From Bactericera cockerelli (Eukaryota > Arthropoda > Insecta > Hemiptera > Triozidae), in assembly GCA_024516035.1 (NCBI GenBank), contig JAMCCL010000107.1:1-64000 (forward strand): a stretch of DNA of 64,000 bases, read 5' to 3'. The notes beneath the pieces were generated by a model. That model ran no database searches. It saw only the letters and a list, made by a program, of their open reading frames with translations, and had not been told where the DNA came from. Every line of letters begins with the position of its first letter. The stretch's first letter is position 1. Shown here one piece after another: positions 1-10,446 of the stretch. The position numbers and the translations under genes are program-made.

Positions 1-501
1 AAAATTGTGTACGGTAATCCTTGGTAATTAGACCTTTTATGAGAATGGGACCAATTTTTTTTAGGCCAGGGAGACAACTTAATTTTTTTTTAAATACGAA
101 ACCCCCTTGCGATACATTTTTGGAAAGGTCTAATTACCCTGACTTACCGTGTACAATTTTAAATTTACTGAAGAAGCCCTTTCAAAAGATATTCAGGGGT
201 TTCCAGACTTTACTGCATACACAAAGTTGGACGCCATTTGTAAACAGTTAATATTAAAAAAATAAAATTGCACCAATGTATTTCTTATTTAAAGACCTTT
301 TCAAAAATGTATCGCAAGATAGGTTCGTATTTAAAAAAAATGAAGTTGGCCCCCCTGGCCCCGACATGGGGCCGGTAACAAAAATCGACCCCACTCTAAA
401 AGAAGGTCTTATTAGCCCGGTTTACCTTACAAAATTTTAATTTTACCGAAGAAACCATTCAAAAGTTATTCAGGGGTTTCCAGACTTTTGCCCCACCTGT
501 A
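1..501. mobile_element. Fold-back element FB1, copy 1 (cut by window edge)
   Basis: This is the right-hand part of the same palindromic element found complete at 647-1512. Base 1 corresponds roughly to base 997 of that copy, so the left half lies outside the window. It contains the central module and the right arm, with a GGCCCCGACATGGGGCC-type hairpin near 357-375, and ends in CCCCACCTGTA, one C short of the usual CACCCTGTA terminus. The short open frame at 21-251 only reflects low stop density in this repeat. No transposase is encoded, so the element is non-autonomous. Confidence 0.8.
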
Positions 502-646
502 TATACTATGTCATTTCATTTAGTAAATATATACCTACATTTCAAATTCAGTTCTTGTATATTTATTAATTTTCTTCGGGGAAATGGACTGTTGACTTTT
601 ATTAAATATTCACTTCCACGGTCATATCTACCTATCCATTCAATTA
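502..646. repeat. Array spacer A
   Basis: About 145 bp of AT-rich DNA between two fold-back copies. It is repeated almost base for base at 1513-1658. Because the spacer is duplicated together with the element, the array grew by tandem (segmental) duplication of element plus flank, not by independent insertions. Confidence 0.8.
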
Positions 647-1512
647 TACAGGGTGGGGCAAAAGTCTGGATACCCATGAATAACTTTCGAATGCCTTCTT
701 CAGTAAACTTAAAATTTTGTACGGTAAACCGGGCTAATAAGACCTTCCATTAGAGTGGGGTCGATTTTTGTTACCGGCCCCCATGTCGGGGCCAGGGGGG
801 CAAACTTCATTTTTTTTTTAAATACGAACCCCCACCTTGCGATACATTTTTGGAAAGGTCTTCAAATAAGAAATACATTGGTGCAAAATTTTATTTTTTT
901 AATATTATTTGTTTGCAAATGGCGTCCAACTTTGTGTATGCAGTAAAGTCTGGAAACCCCTGAATATCTTTCGAAAAGGCTTTCTCAGTAAATTTAAAAT
1001 TGTGTACGGTAATCCTTGGTAATTAGACCTTATATTAAAATTGGACCGATTTTTTTTTACTGGCCCCCATGTCGGGGCCAGGGAGGTTAACTTCATTTTT
1101 TTAAATACGAAACCCACCTTGCGATACATTTTTGGAAAGGTCTAATTAGCCCGACTTACCGTGCAAAGTTTTAAATTTACTGAGAAAGCCCTTTCAAAAG
1201 ATATTCAGGGTTTCCAGACTTTACTGCATACACCAAGATGGACGCCATTTGCAAACAGTTAATATTAAAAAAATAAAATTTGCACCAATGTATTTCTTAC
1301 TTAAAGACCTTTCCAAAAATTGATCGCAAGGTGGGGGTTCGTATTTAAAAAAATGAAGTTGGCCCCCCTGGCCCCGACATGGGGGCCGGTAACAAAAATC
1401 GACCCCACTCTAAGTGTCTTATTAGCCCGGTTTACCTTACAAAATTTTAATTTTACCGAAGAAACCATTCAAAAGTTATTCAGGGGTTTCCAGACTTTTG
1501 CCCCACCCTGTA
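647..1512. mobile_element. Fold-back element FB1, copy 2 (complete, 866 bp)
   Basis: The element starts TACAGGGTGGGGCAAAAGTC and ends GACTTTTGCCCCACCCTGTA, so it has terminal inverted repeats and a TA at each edge, which fits TA target duplication of the Tc1/mariner type. The whole element is one long imperfect palindrome centred near 1080, where GGCCCC...GGGGCC itself is self-complementary. Each arm holds two related modules: an outer one (about 655-860) and an inner one (about 943-1080). Both contain an AGTCTGGA..ACCC start, a CTTTCGAA box, a GTACGGTAA box and a GGCCCCCATGTCGGGGCC hairpin. There is no coding capacity. It could fold into a cruciform, or give dsRNA if transcribed. Confidence 0.85.
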
Positions 1513-1658
1513 TATACTATGTCATTTCATTTAGTAAATATATACCTACATTTCAAATTCAGTTCTTGTATATTTATTAATTTTCTTCGGGGAAATGGAC
1601 TGTTTGACTTTTATTAAATATTCACTTCCACGGTCATATCTACCTATCCATTCAATTA
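1513..1658. repeat. Array spacer B
   Basis: A near-identical second copy of the spacer at 502-646. It carries the same TATACTATG start and the same sequence up to the next TACAGGG terminus, with only single-base indels. Confidence 0.8.
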
Positions 1659-2529
1659 TACAGGGTGGGGCAAAAGTCTGGATACCCATGAATAACTTTC
1701 GAATGCCTTCTTCAGTAAACTTAAAATTTTGTACGGTAAACCGGGCTAATAAGACCTTCCATTAGAGTGGGGTCGATTTTTGTTACCGGCCCCCATGTCT
1801 AGGCCAGGGGGCAAAATTCATTTTTTTTTTTTAAATACGAACCCCCACCTTGCGATACATTTTTGGAAAGGTCTTCAAATAAGAAATACATTGGTGCAAA
1901 TTTTATTTTTTTAATATTATTTGTTTGCAAATGGCGTCCAACTTTGTGTATGCAGTAAAGTCTGGAAACCCCTGAATATCTTTCGAAAAGGCTTTCTCAG
2001 TAAATTTAAAATTGTGTACGGTAATCCTTGGTAATTAGACCTTATATTAAAATTGGACCGATTTTTTTTTACTGGCCCCCATGTCGGGGCCAGGGAGGTT
2101 AACTTCATTTTTTTAAATACGAAACCCCACCTTGCGATACATTTTTGGAAAGGTCTAATTAGCCCGACTTACCGTGCAAAGTTTTAAATTTACTGAGAAA
2201 GCCCTTTCAAAAGATATTCAGGGGTTTCCAGACTTTACTGCATACACCAAGTTGGACGCCATTTGCAAACAGTTAATATTAAAAAAATAAAATTTGCACC
2301 AATGTATTTCTTACTTAAAGACCTTTCCAAAAATTGATCGCAAGGTGGGGGTTCGTATTTAAAAAAATGAAGTTGGCCCCCCTGGCCCCAACATGGGGGC
2401 CGGTAACAAAAATCGACCTCACTTAAAAGAAAGTCTTATTAGCCCGGTTTACCTTACAAAATTTTAATTTTACCGAAGAAGCCATTCGAAAGTTATTCAG
2501 GGGGTTCCAGACTTTTGCCCCACCCTGTA
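1659..2529. mobile_element. Fold-back element FB1, copy 3 (complete, 871 bp)
   Basis: Same architecture as the copy at 647-1512, starting 1012 bp after it, and differing by a few substitutions and indels (for example CATGTCTAGGCC replaces CATGTCGGGGCC near 1794). It ends CACCCTGTA. The sequence then leaves the array pattern: what follows is not the spacer but unrelated DNA, so this is the right boundary of the tandem array. Confidence 0.85.
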
Positions 2530-2826
2530 TACCTACATGCATTCCTAGAAGTTGTGCTTTATCTGCAATTGCTGAGATGAAATACTTGCTAAGGATTCTG
2601 GGAACCTGGGTTAAATATGTATTCATTTTTTCTCTTCAATTATTGTTCCTAGAAAACTAGAAGTTTCATTAAGTATTGTACTTAATTTGGTAATGATCTA
2701 CCCTTTGAATATGAGCTGAGATTATACCTGGAAAAAATCTGATAGCTCACAGAATTCCACAAATTTATTTCATTAATAATTATTTAGGTTGATGAAATGC
2801 ATGTATCCTTTTACAAGGCATAAATA
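2530..2826. other. No feature recognised
   Basis: Unique AT-rich sequence between two fold-back families. I see no open frame of note, no repeat and no RNA-like structure. Confidence 0.6.
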
Positions 2827-3717
2827 TACAGGGTCTTCATAAAGTCTCACCCAGGCCTAGGTTTCTCGAAAACGACTCAGAATATCAAAAAACGCAAAAA
2901 CCCGTACTCCTTTATATTTAAGGGGATTAATTTTCAGCAAAAAAATTTTTGCCTACACGGCCCCAGTCAGGCTGGGCATGGACCAACTTTAAAATCTTAA
3001 ATAGAATGGTATGTCTTGTGGCATATTGTTTTAAAGGTCTTATTGAGAGAAGTTCATTACAATAAATTTCAGTGTGCTACGACTTACCGTTCTAGAGATA
3101 CAGGGTCGGACGTCCTGCGTAATATCCATATATTTTGACCTATAACTCGTTACCCGTAAATTATGGAGAAAATTTTTCTTATTAATAATAACTCCTTATG
3201 ACAAGACCTTTTGAACAAGTTATAACTCGACATACTCTGTTGATGTTAGTTTCTGGTCGGTTTCGTCAGCCAGCCGGACGAACAGTCGAAAAAAAATTAA
3301 CGAAAAAACAAATCAAATTTTAACTTGTTCGAAAGTTCTTGCCATAAGGAGTTATTATTAACAAGAAAAATTTTCTCCATAATTTACGGTTAACGAGTTA
3401 TAGGTCAAAATATATGGATATTACGCAGGACGTCCGACCCTGTATCTCGAGAACGGTAAGTCGTAGCACACTGAAATTTATTGTAATGAACTTCTCTCAA
3501 TAAGACCTTTAAAACAATATGCCACAGGACATACCATTTTATTTAAGATTTTAAAGTTGGTCCATGCCCAGCCTGACTGGGGCCGTGTAGGCAAAAAAAA
3601 ATTGGCTAAAAATCAATCCCCCTAAATATAAAGGCATACGGGTTTTTTGCGTTTTTTGATATTCTGAGTCGTTTTCGAGAAACCTAGGCCTGGGTGAGAC
3701 TTTATGAAGACCCTGTA
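2827..3717. mobile_element. Fold-back element FB2 (891 bp)
   Basis: It begins TACAGGGTCTTCATAAAGTC and ends GACTTTATGAAGACCCTGTA, with TA at both edges. The arms run about 2829-3223 and 3321-3715 and are near-perfect inverted copies over ~395 bp. The loop, about 3224-3320, is ~97 bp of unrelated sequence. The terminus (CAGGGTC) resembles FB1 and FB3 but the interior is unrelated. There is no open frame, so it is a non-autonomous MITE-like or fold-back element, probably mobilised by a TA-targeting transposase (inference). Confidence 0.85.
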
Positions 3718-3769
3718 TATATTTTTACAAGGCAATTCATATTAAAATCACAGGTGATAGACTTGATCC

Positions 3770-3990
3770 ATCCCACTTGCATGAGGCAATGTACCTAAAA
3801 TGCAGATAGCTTAATCTCGTTGAATAGCCAAAGAAATCCTCTGAAAAAGGAAAGCCTTGGCGGCCCTATTGCCAGTGAGACGAACCAAGCCATCACCAAC
3901 AGTTTTAAAAAGTTCTTCATCTCCTTGCTCCAGGGGCCCATTGTCTCACATACAGGGGAACAAAGATAATTTGCCTCGATGTTGATCAAA
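3770..3990 (-). pseudogene. Decayed coding remnant, probably transposon ORF C-terminus
   Basis: On the minus strand one frame reads with clear protein character: EELFKTVGDGLVRLTGNRAA, then KAFLFQRISLAIQRD, then a stop where an amino acid is expected, then AICILGTLPHA, then SGMDQVYHL and a terminal stop. A second in-frame stop lies upstream after LSLFPCM. About 60 codons survive. The amphipathic, conserved-looking run after two point-mutation stops suggests a dead copy of a repeated ORF. I cannot assign the family with confidence. The methionine-initiated open frame that overlaps it (3795-3989) is in another frame and is not the signal. Confidence 0.4.
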
Positions 3991-6479
3991 TTCTATTTAA
4001 ATGCTGTAAATTTGTATGGTCTTTGCCAGCTACGTTCTGATAATCATAATGTATTAGGTAGGTATGTCTAATAGTAAACCTTGTAATTGGTCTGTTTTTA
4101 CTGATGTTCAGTTTAGCTTTCTGGTCTTCATGATGACTCTTGTTGCCTAAACGAAAAGGTTCCAAAACCTGCTTTAACTCAAATTAAACCTCAAAAATAA
4201 AACTTACCTATAATATTCTTTCTTTGGCCTAAACATAATATATTCAAGTACTGCACAACGATGAGAAATGCGTACGAAATGAAGGAAAGCTGAAATGTAG
4301 AATGTTGACCTTCTGCCGATAAAAATAATCAGATCTTGTCTGGAAAGAAAATTTCCATCAAGATATTCTGGAAAGCGGAAGGTGGGAGCTACGAGGACAG
4401 GGTGTAGTGATTATAGAGTTTTTTTTATATCTAACTTCACCTAATAATGACGTCGAAGTTCGTGAACTTAACATCTCGCAGCAGACAAAACGTAGATGAT
4501 AAGAATAATCACAAGAATAGATCTTATTTTTCAGCTACCAAAATGAGAATTTCAAGTTTAATGCGACAAAAATAAAATACGTATCCCACACAAATTTATT
4601 TATATGGACAGAATCCACAAATATAGTAACATGAGCGTTTTACATCGACTAATATGGAACGAACTAGAACCTGAGTTTCTAGAAAGCCATCGGATAGAAA
4701 ATCTTTATGACACTCCAAATTTGTGAGTCCCGAAGGATGCATGCAGTCCTAGGAAGAGACTGCAATAATAATATTCAGAGAAAGCATTTCGCTGTTCCTG
4801 TCATATCCCGATTTGATATCCTCTGTTCTTCCTTCCTAATGTTTAGCACTTAAAGTTATACGGTTCTCAGCATGATGTGAGAGAGATAGGTCTCGGGAGA
4901 TAACAAATCACACGCCGAGTATTAACCTGGATTCCGAAAGTTGTAAAAATTTCCTCTAATTAACTTTATGTACGATTGAGTTGTTTTCCTGTTCACTGAC
5001 GAAACTTTTTTCTATAGGCAGGATTTTGATGAGGCAACGTGGAATAAGTCTTCACTATACATATATAGTATGCTCTGACTATCTTAACCGAAAGCTAGGG
5101 AAAATATGAATGATGTGTTTAACCCGTTTTTAAATACTCAACCACCATTCATGTCTCGTTCCTGCTTGACGTTGCTTAACATTAGTAATCCGTCCGGAAC
5201 TTTTGGGTTTGATAAATTCGTGATTTCACCTTGTCAACATTGAAGCAAAACGCATAGATAATACCTGGAACAATTTTTTTTAAACATGCTGGGAAAAACA
5301 TCATTGTGACCAATTATTGAAATGTTTTACAGACACTTTTCCCAATGACTTTTGAAGAGATTGTTTCAGGATAACATAAGACTTAATCAGTGCAGGTGAA
5401 AGAATTTGTTCCATTCATTAAGTTTTGAAACTCAAGAAGCACTACTGTGAGTGGAACGAAGCTCGAGTCCCCAACCACCATACGACATTATTTGAAATTG
5501 TGTTGCTACTATTAAAAGTTTTACTAAACTCAACAATGCACCGGTACTCAAGAGAATAAACTTCAGCCTTAGTCTAGAGAACAACGCAACTCGAATGCTC
5601 ATCAAACAAATATGTATGTTTTTCATGGGGGAAAATTAAGTTGTTTTGTAAAGTTTCACGTTGATGTACTCCTCGAGTGGAAATTGAGGACCTGGGATTT
5701 TGACATACATTATAACTCAAGTGGTTTTTTTTGTTCGAGAAAGTTCAAGTACTCTAACGTGTATCATTTTTCTCTATTTTTACGTTTTTTTATCCGTATT
5801 TTTTATGTTTTCAAGTCAGTCAGTTACACTTCATAAGAACAAGAACTGATTTAACTTGCAAACTATTCTATAAACTACAGCTACAGCCAGAAATATGCAA
5901 ACTACAGCTAGAAATATTTACGTGAACAGTCTAGTTCAACTAAACAAACTGTCACTGTATCAGAAAGTACCTTAAATTAATTTAATTAATGTATCAGAAA
6001 CTCTTGTAAGTTCACGACAGTTAGGAAATTTCCATTTGTTTTTTCTAAAGGATTTTAGTCATCTAATTTAGTAATAACAGGAACTATTGATTTTTTTTGT
6101 TGCAAAAAAGCCCTTTATTAATTTTTTTTTTTTTTTTCTCAATCATAAACTTTTTGGACTGCTCTGGTCCGATTGAAATTTTACTTTTTTCTTTTATATT
6201 GATATTGATTATTATTATTAATATCATTACGTGTCCAGATTTGACGCCTTTATTTTCAAATTGGTACAGTTAAAAAGATTAACAGAAAGATGTAAAAAAA
6301 TTAAATAATTGTACAAAGTAATATGGTATATCTGATAGGTAAAAGAATAAAAGAATATTGATATTGAAGTATATACTCGTACATAAATATATTAATATGT
6401 CGTTATATGAAGTATTCTGTTGCAATTATGTAAGATTAAAGTATATTCGAGAGAGGTCTAAAGTTCACAAAAATACTCG
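3991..6479. other. No gene recognised; AT-rich unique sequence
   Basis: About 2.5 kb with only short, unconvincing open frames. Small features are a 25-bp imperfect tandem at about 5870-5920 (AAACTACAGCTA..GAAATAT twice) and an oligo-T run at 6120-6138. No transposon termini or tRNA-like boxes were seen. Confidence 0.5.
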
Positions 6480-6572
6480 TTATTTATGCTCTAGATGCGT
6501 CTTTGAGAACAAGGTGGAATAATTAAAAATAGTTTCTTTCAAAATCCTTTTACGTTGGTATCTTTTGTTTAC

Positions 6573-6710
6573 CTGATGGAAAAGTTCAAACGTCTGGAGG
6601 TTACAGTATCCTTTTCTATTAGTTGTGTCCGTAAAGCGAGCTTCTATTATATCATCAGGTCGTTTGTTCTTGGTTATTCTAAGGTCCCTGATTTTCCGAA
6701 ATTCATTCAT
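6573..6710 (-). CDS. Candidate coding exon (46 codons), unrecognised
   Basis: Minus-strand ATG at 6710 opens a 46-codon frame beginning MNEFRKIRDLRITKNKRPDD and ending CNLQTFELFHQ. It runs exactly in phase into a consensus-like donor, CAG|GTAAAC, with the GT at 6571-6572. An in-frame TGA lies directly upstream of the ATG, and a pyrimidine-rich CTCCTCTTTTTGGAG acceptor-like site lies about 30 bases 5' of it, so this would be a first coding exon. The charged, mixed composition is more protein-like than the neighbouring frames. No domain is recognised and no partner exon was found. A chance open frame is quite possible. Confidence 0.25.
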
Positions 6711-7029
6711 GTGACAAATAAGTGACCTCCAAAAAGAGGAGGAATGATGATGGAAATGGGTTGATTTGAAAGGATTTCATTTTGGTTTTCAGACGGGAAA
6801 ACTGCAGCTACACATAATAATAAGTATTCTTGTAGTTTCTTATTTCTTTTTATGGAAATTTTTGAAGTAATAGGTGTACTTCTAGATATTGTTGAAAGAA
6901 AAACCTTGTTCGAATCCTATGACAACATGTAATAATTTTCTTCACAATTTTAGGAATTGAATTCTATTTTGTCGTTTTCTTTTTTCGAATTTATATAAAA
7001 TGATATTGATTTTAATAAATTGCAGTTAA
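6711..7029. other. No feature recognised
   Basis: AT-rich sequence upstream of the LINE remnant. Nothing supportable was seen. Confidence 0.5.
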
Positions 7030-7072
7030 TTTTGTGTTATCTTAATAAAAAACTTATTAAGATAACACAAAA
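7030..7072. other. Perfect hairpin, 19-bp stem
   Basis: TTTTGTGTTATCTTAATAA and its exact reverse complement are separated by a 5-base loop. It lies just upstream of the LINE C-terminal remnant. It could be a cruciform or an RNA hairpin; there is no terminator role to assign in a eukaryote. Confidence 0.6.
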
Positions 7073-7096
7073 GAAGATAATACAATCAATAATGTA

Positions 7097-7423
7097 ATGT
7101 ACCCATGGACGTCAAAAGATCAAAGAAATGCAAAATGTAAGAAACACAATATTTTCAATTTTGAAAATTTATATACATATGTTACACTCACAAAACATTA
7201 TTACATAGAAGAGTATAGAAAAATACAAGAAAATAATTACAATACAAGACATACAATATATATAACACCCACATTTAACAACAATTATGGCGAAAGACTA
7301 ACCAAACATCAAATTCCAAAAATGTTGAACAATATTCCAACAAATTTAAGAAATATTCCAAATGAAAATAAAATGAAGCAAGAATTAAAACAATACCTTA
7401 TTAATACAAATAATGAAATATAA
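7097..7423 (+). pseudogene. Non-LTR retrotransposon ORF2 C-terminal fragment (CR1/Jockey-like)
   Basis: A 108-residue open frame whose second half has the layout of the extreme C-terminus of insect non-LTR reverse-transcriptase ORFs: YNTRHTIYITPTFNNNYGER, then QIPKMLNNIPTNLRNIP, then MKQELKQYLIN just before the stop. In the family this tail reads roughly N-T-R-x-x..(I/L)P..(G)..WN.LP..I.....F...LK..L. The palm and finger RT domains are absent, so this is a 5'-truncated copy, as is usual for LINEs. It is followed by a typical LINE 3' UTR and an ATT-rich tail. The family call is from pattern memory, not a search. Confidence 0.5.
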
Positions 7424-7620
7424 TTGGCAAAAATAGAAATAAAAAATAAGAAGAAACAATGAAAATAAAATAAAATAATTATAAAAAAGAACTGATGTGA
7501 TGGAAAATTGCTTACATCTCCCGAAAAGTACAACAGTACTTCATGGAGATGTAATGGGAATGCAAATGTACATGAAAACAAATAAAGATTTTTATTATTA
7601 TTTTTATTATTATTATCAAT
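7424..7620 (+). mobile_element. LINE 3' UTR and ATT-repeat tail
   Basis: Directly downstream of the ORF remnant. It includes a short stem of the kind seen in such 3' UTRs: ACATCTCCCGAAAAGTAC pairs loosely with GTACTTCATGGAGATGT. It ends in TTTATTATTATTTTTATTATT, the short-repeat tail expected for CR1/L2/Jockey-type 3' ends. The RTE-like element starts about 60 bp further on. Confidence 0.5.
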
Positions 7621-7677
7621 AACTTAAATTAAACTGTAGATATTAGCCAGGGAAGAAGCTGTTGAAGTTTATACAAT

Positions 7678-7922
7678 ACTAGCGGGTTACACCCGCCGCT
7701 TCGCCAGCCCATCAAACACACACAACGCACACACACACCCACCCACACACACCCACCCACACACACCCACCCACCCACCACACACCCAACACCACACACA
7801 CACACCCACCCACCCACCACACACACCCACACATCACACACACCCACACATCACACACACCCACACATCACACACACCACCATCACACACACCCACACAT
7901 CACACACACACCACACATCACA

Positions 7923-7961
<39 letters not shown>

Positions 7962-7968
7962 ACACACA

Positions 7969-7999
<31 letters not shown>

Positions 8000-8754
8000 C
8001 CCACACACACACACACACACCACACACACACACCACACCCCACAACACCACACAACACACAACACACTCACACACACCATACACACCCAACACCACACCA
8101 CACACACACACACACCAATGTCATTTAGGTTTGAAAAAAAAACCTGAATATTTTTTGTCGCCCATTTATTTTCTGGTCTTCCCCGGCGTAGCTCAAGAAT
8201 GGCTCATCAGAATTTCGCGATCAATATGTCAAATGAAAGCCTAAACCCTTGCCTAAAACTTTCTCGCTCTGAGTTGATAGGTCGTCACTTCAAATTTCGA
8301 GAAAAAATGTCATTTAGGTCAAAAAACGTGAATATTTTACATGTTACCCATCCATTTCTTTACCTTACCCGGCGTAGCTCAAGAACGGCTCATCAGAAAT
8401 TCGCGATCGATATGTCAATGGAAAGCTCAAACCCTTGCCTAAAACTTTCTCGCTTTGAGTTGATAGGTCGTCGCGACAAATTTCGAGAAAAAATGTCATT
8501 TATGTCAAAAAACGTGAATTTTTTTTGCGTCACCCATCCATTTTTATCCTTACTCATTGTAGCTTAACCTCAGGGAGATATAATCTAGCCTAGAAGAATT
8601 TCCTGATCCAAGCGGACCTATGTGCAAAATTTCAGGTTTCTCGGTCAAACGGTGTGGATTTGTATAAAGAACATACATACACACATACATACATACACAC
8701 ATACACACATACATACATACACACATACAGACAGCTTTCTTTTATAGATATAGA
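7678..8754 (+). mobile_element. RTE-like non-autonomous element R1, copy 1
   Basis: It begins ACTAGCGGGTTACACCCGCC and ends CTTTTATAGATATAGAT, the start and end style of insect RTE/Proto2-type elements (ACTAG..CCGC..TTCGCC at the 5' end, TATAGAT at the 3' end). The copy at 21618-22634 has the same ends. Inside are, in order, a CA expansion (7718-8116), two tandem ~170-bp units each starting CCGGCGTAGCTCAAGAA (from about 8180 and 8352), a unique 3' stretch, and an ACAT/ACACAT tract (8660-8730). No RT is encoded. The long cysteine/valine- or histidine/threonine-rich frames across the CA tract are spurious. Confidence 0.7.
7718..8116. repeat. CA-rich microsatellite, ~400 bp
   Basis: CA/CACC/CCA tract inside element R1. 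It is expanded independently in the two R1 copies (about 400 bp here, about 370 bp at 21658-22028), with different interruption patterns. It can adopt Z-DNA, and it creates long artefactual open frames on both strands. Confidence 0.9.
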
Positions 8755-9410
8755 TTAAATTTATACATTGTTCAAGTATACAATATTGAAATGTTTATAT
8801 GTAGACTGAAAGATGTACATAATTTACACTCTAATGTAGACGCAACCGATTTTTCAAAATTTCCTCGTTTCATTCCCAAAAGTATGGTCCAAAATAAATA
8901 GGAAATTTAAATGCTATCCTTGCCATTTCCCTTGACACATGAAGGTTTCTTCAAAAAGGGATTAGTTTAGACGAGGACAGGTCTGGGGATAATGCAGAAG
9001 GTGACAAATCCCTGTGGATGATTCGACAGGAGTTTGTTCTGGACAAGTTTATCATTTCTTCATCTTAAATCCTTCAGGAGACAGAGTTTGGCTGTTTATT
9101 TTTCATCCCTTGTGAAAAGTCCAACAGAAAGGTCAATCGACTTTCTGAAGTATTTACTCGAGTCTTTATTTTCAATCATGGAATTATTAAAATGTATTTT
9201 ATGATCTGATGTGTTCAATTTGACAGTAAATTTGTGAAGGGGGAAAAATAATCTCATTTACAATAACTGTTAATATAATATGGGAGAACATGATGATAAC
9301 TAATAATAAAATGTAGTGCACTGTATTATGTACAATTGTAAATATGTACATACATGGTAGATCAAATAATCCATGTGGTAGTACATAGGGTCTTTTCTGA
9401 TATAATAGTC
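8755..9410. other. No feature recognised
   Basis: Unique sequence between R1 and the first SINE-C copy. Only short open frames are present. Confidence 0.5.
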
Positions 9411-9645
9411 CTTGGACTACAGCTGCTCTCAGTAGTGGGTAACGCGCTAGTCTGGTAATCGCAGGTAACGTAGGGATCTGTTGGTTTAAGTACCACTCAG
9501 TGCATCAATTTTTCCTCATTAGTTTGAGTTTGTGACCACATAATGAAAAGACTCTGAGGGTTAGGTGGTAGAAAAATGCTTCGAGCATTAACCTCGCCTG
9601 GTAGTTATATTTCACTAAAGAGTGTTGTTAATATTATTATCATGA
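9411..9645 (+). mobile_element. tRNA-derived SINE, family C, copy 1
   Basis: The head has a degenerate pol III A box (GTGGGTAACGCGCTAGT) and, ~35 bp on, a B-box-like GGTTTAAGTACC. The body includes GTGACCACATAATGA and GGTGGTAGAAAA.GCTTCGAGCATTAACCTC, and the tail is ATT-rich. The same head and body are found reversed at 16941-17170 and, partly, at 41064-41150, which supports a dispersed family. Confidence 0.6.
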
Positions 9646-9692
9646 AACTTATATTTCACTAAAGAGTGTTGTTAATATTATTATCATGAAAC
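9605..9692 (+). repeat. 44-bp tandem duplication of the SINE-C tail
   Basis: Two identical head-to-tail copies (9605-9648 and 9649-9692) beginning TTATATTTCACTAAAGAGTG. They cover the 3' end of the SINE-C copy and probably arose by slippage or unequal exchange after insertion. Confidence 0.8.
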
Positions 9693-9837
9693 ATAGTTCC
9701 AGTCGTTTGTACATTTAGCCAATAAAAAAAAAATATATATTCTTTTTTTACACATCATTTTTATGTATAAATAACAAATAGTGTTCTTTGCACATCCACC
9801 AAATACCTTGTGGATCATAATATATATAACTGAGTCT

Positions 9838-9900
9838 AAAATTGACGGAGATCTTTAACTCGAGCACTTGGTGTAATTTTACTGTGGTAATTATCTATTT
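9838..9900 (+). repeat. Dispersed repeat F, partial copy
   Basis: A ~60-bp stretch (GACGGAG.TCTTTAACTCGAG, then TTTTACTGTGGTAATTATCT) that recurs inverted at 13721-13784. There it joins the longer repeat F. Confidence 0.55.
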
Positions 9901-10120
9901 AGCGATCTTAAGAATAAAAATTCGTTGAAATTACAGCTTTTTATTTTATTTTTTAATATAATACACGGGCGGACCCTATACTATCTAATTATAATTGTAC
10001 CCTAACTATCAAAAAATAAACTATTAAACTTAGTACTAATAAACAATTATAAATATAACAATGTAAAATAAAAAATAATAATAATATAAAAAAAAAAAAC
10101 AGTTTTAAGTCAAATAAAAC
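9901..10120. other. AT-rich, nothing recognised
   Basis: Very AT-rich sequence with A-runs (10088-10099). No gene or transposon signal. Confidence 0.5.
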
Positions 10121-10123
10121 AGA

Positions 10124-10301
10124 GAAAGAAGCGAAAGGAAGCAAAGAGCGATATAGTAAGAGAGAGAGAAAGAGTGAGTGTAAAAGTGAGAGAGAGAAAG
10201 AGAAAGAGAAGAGAAAAAGAGAAAGAGAGAAGAGAGAGAGAGAGAGAGAGAAAGAAAGAAAGAAAGAAAGAAGGGGAGGGAGAGGAAAAAGAGAAGGAAA
10301 A
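10124..10301. repeat. Polypurine (GA/GAAA) tract
   Basis: About 180 bp of nearly uninterrupted purine on the plus strand, with (GA)n and (GAAA)n blocks. It is low-complexity. The serine/leucine/phenylalanine-rich minus-strand frame here is an artefact. Confidence 0.85.
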
Positions 10302-10329
10302 GATGATGTTCAATGGTTCATATTAATCA

Positions 10330-10446
10330 TTTAATCACCGATACTGGATTTAATCATACAATATTAAATCCAGTATCAAATCCACTGAATTTAATCATAC
10401 AATATTAAATCCAGTATCAGTGGATACTGGATTTAATATTGTAAGT
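10330..10446. repeat. Local palindromic repeat cluster
   Basis: The motif ACTGGATTTAAT..ATTAAATCCAGT occurs three times in alternating orientation (about 10341-10375, 10388-10420 and 10424-10444), forming overlapping hairpins. No terminal repeats of a known element flank it. Confidence 0.7.

Noticed and set aside
7678..8754. Helitron interpretation of the R1 element
   Set aside because: No 5' TC with a 3' hairpin and CTRR end between A and T was found. The ACTAG start and TATAGAT tail fit RTE-type elements better, although the class remains an inference.
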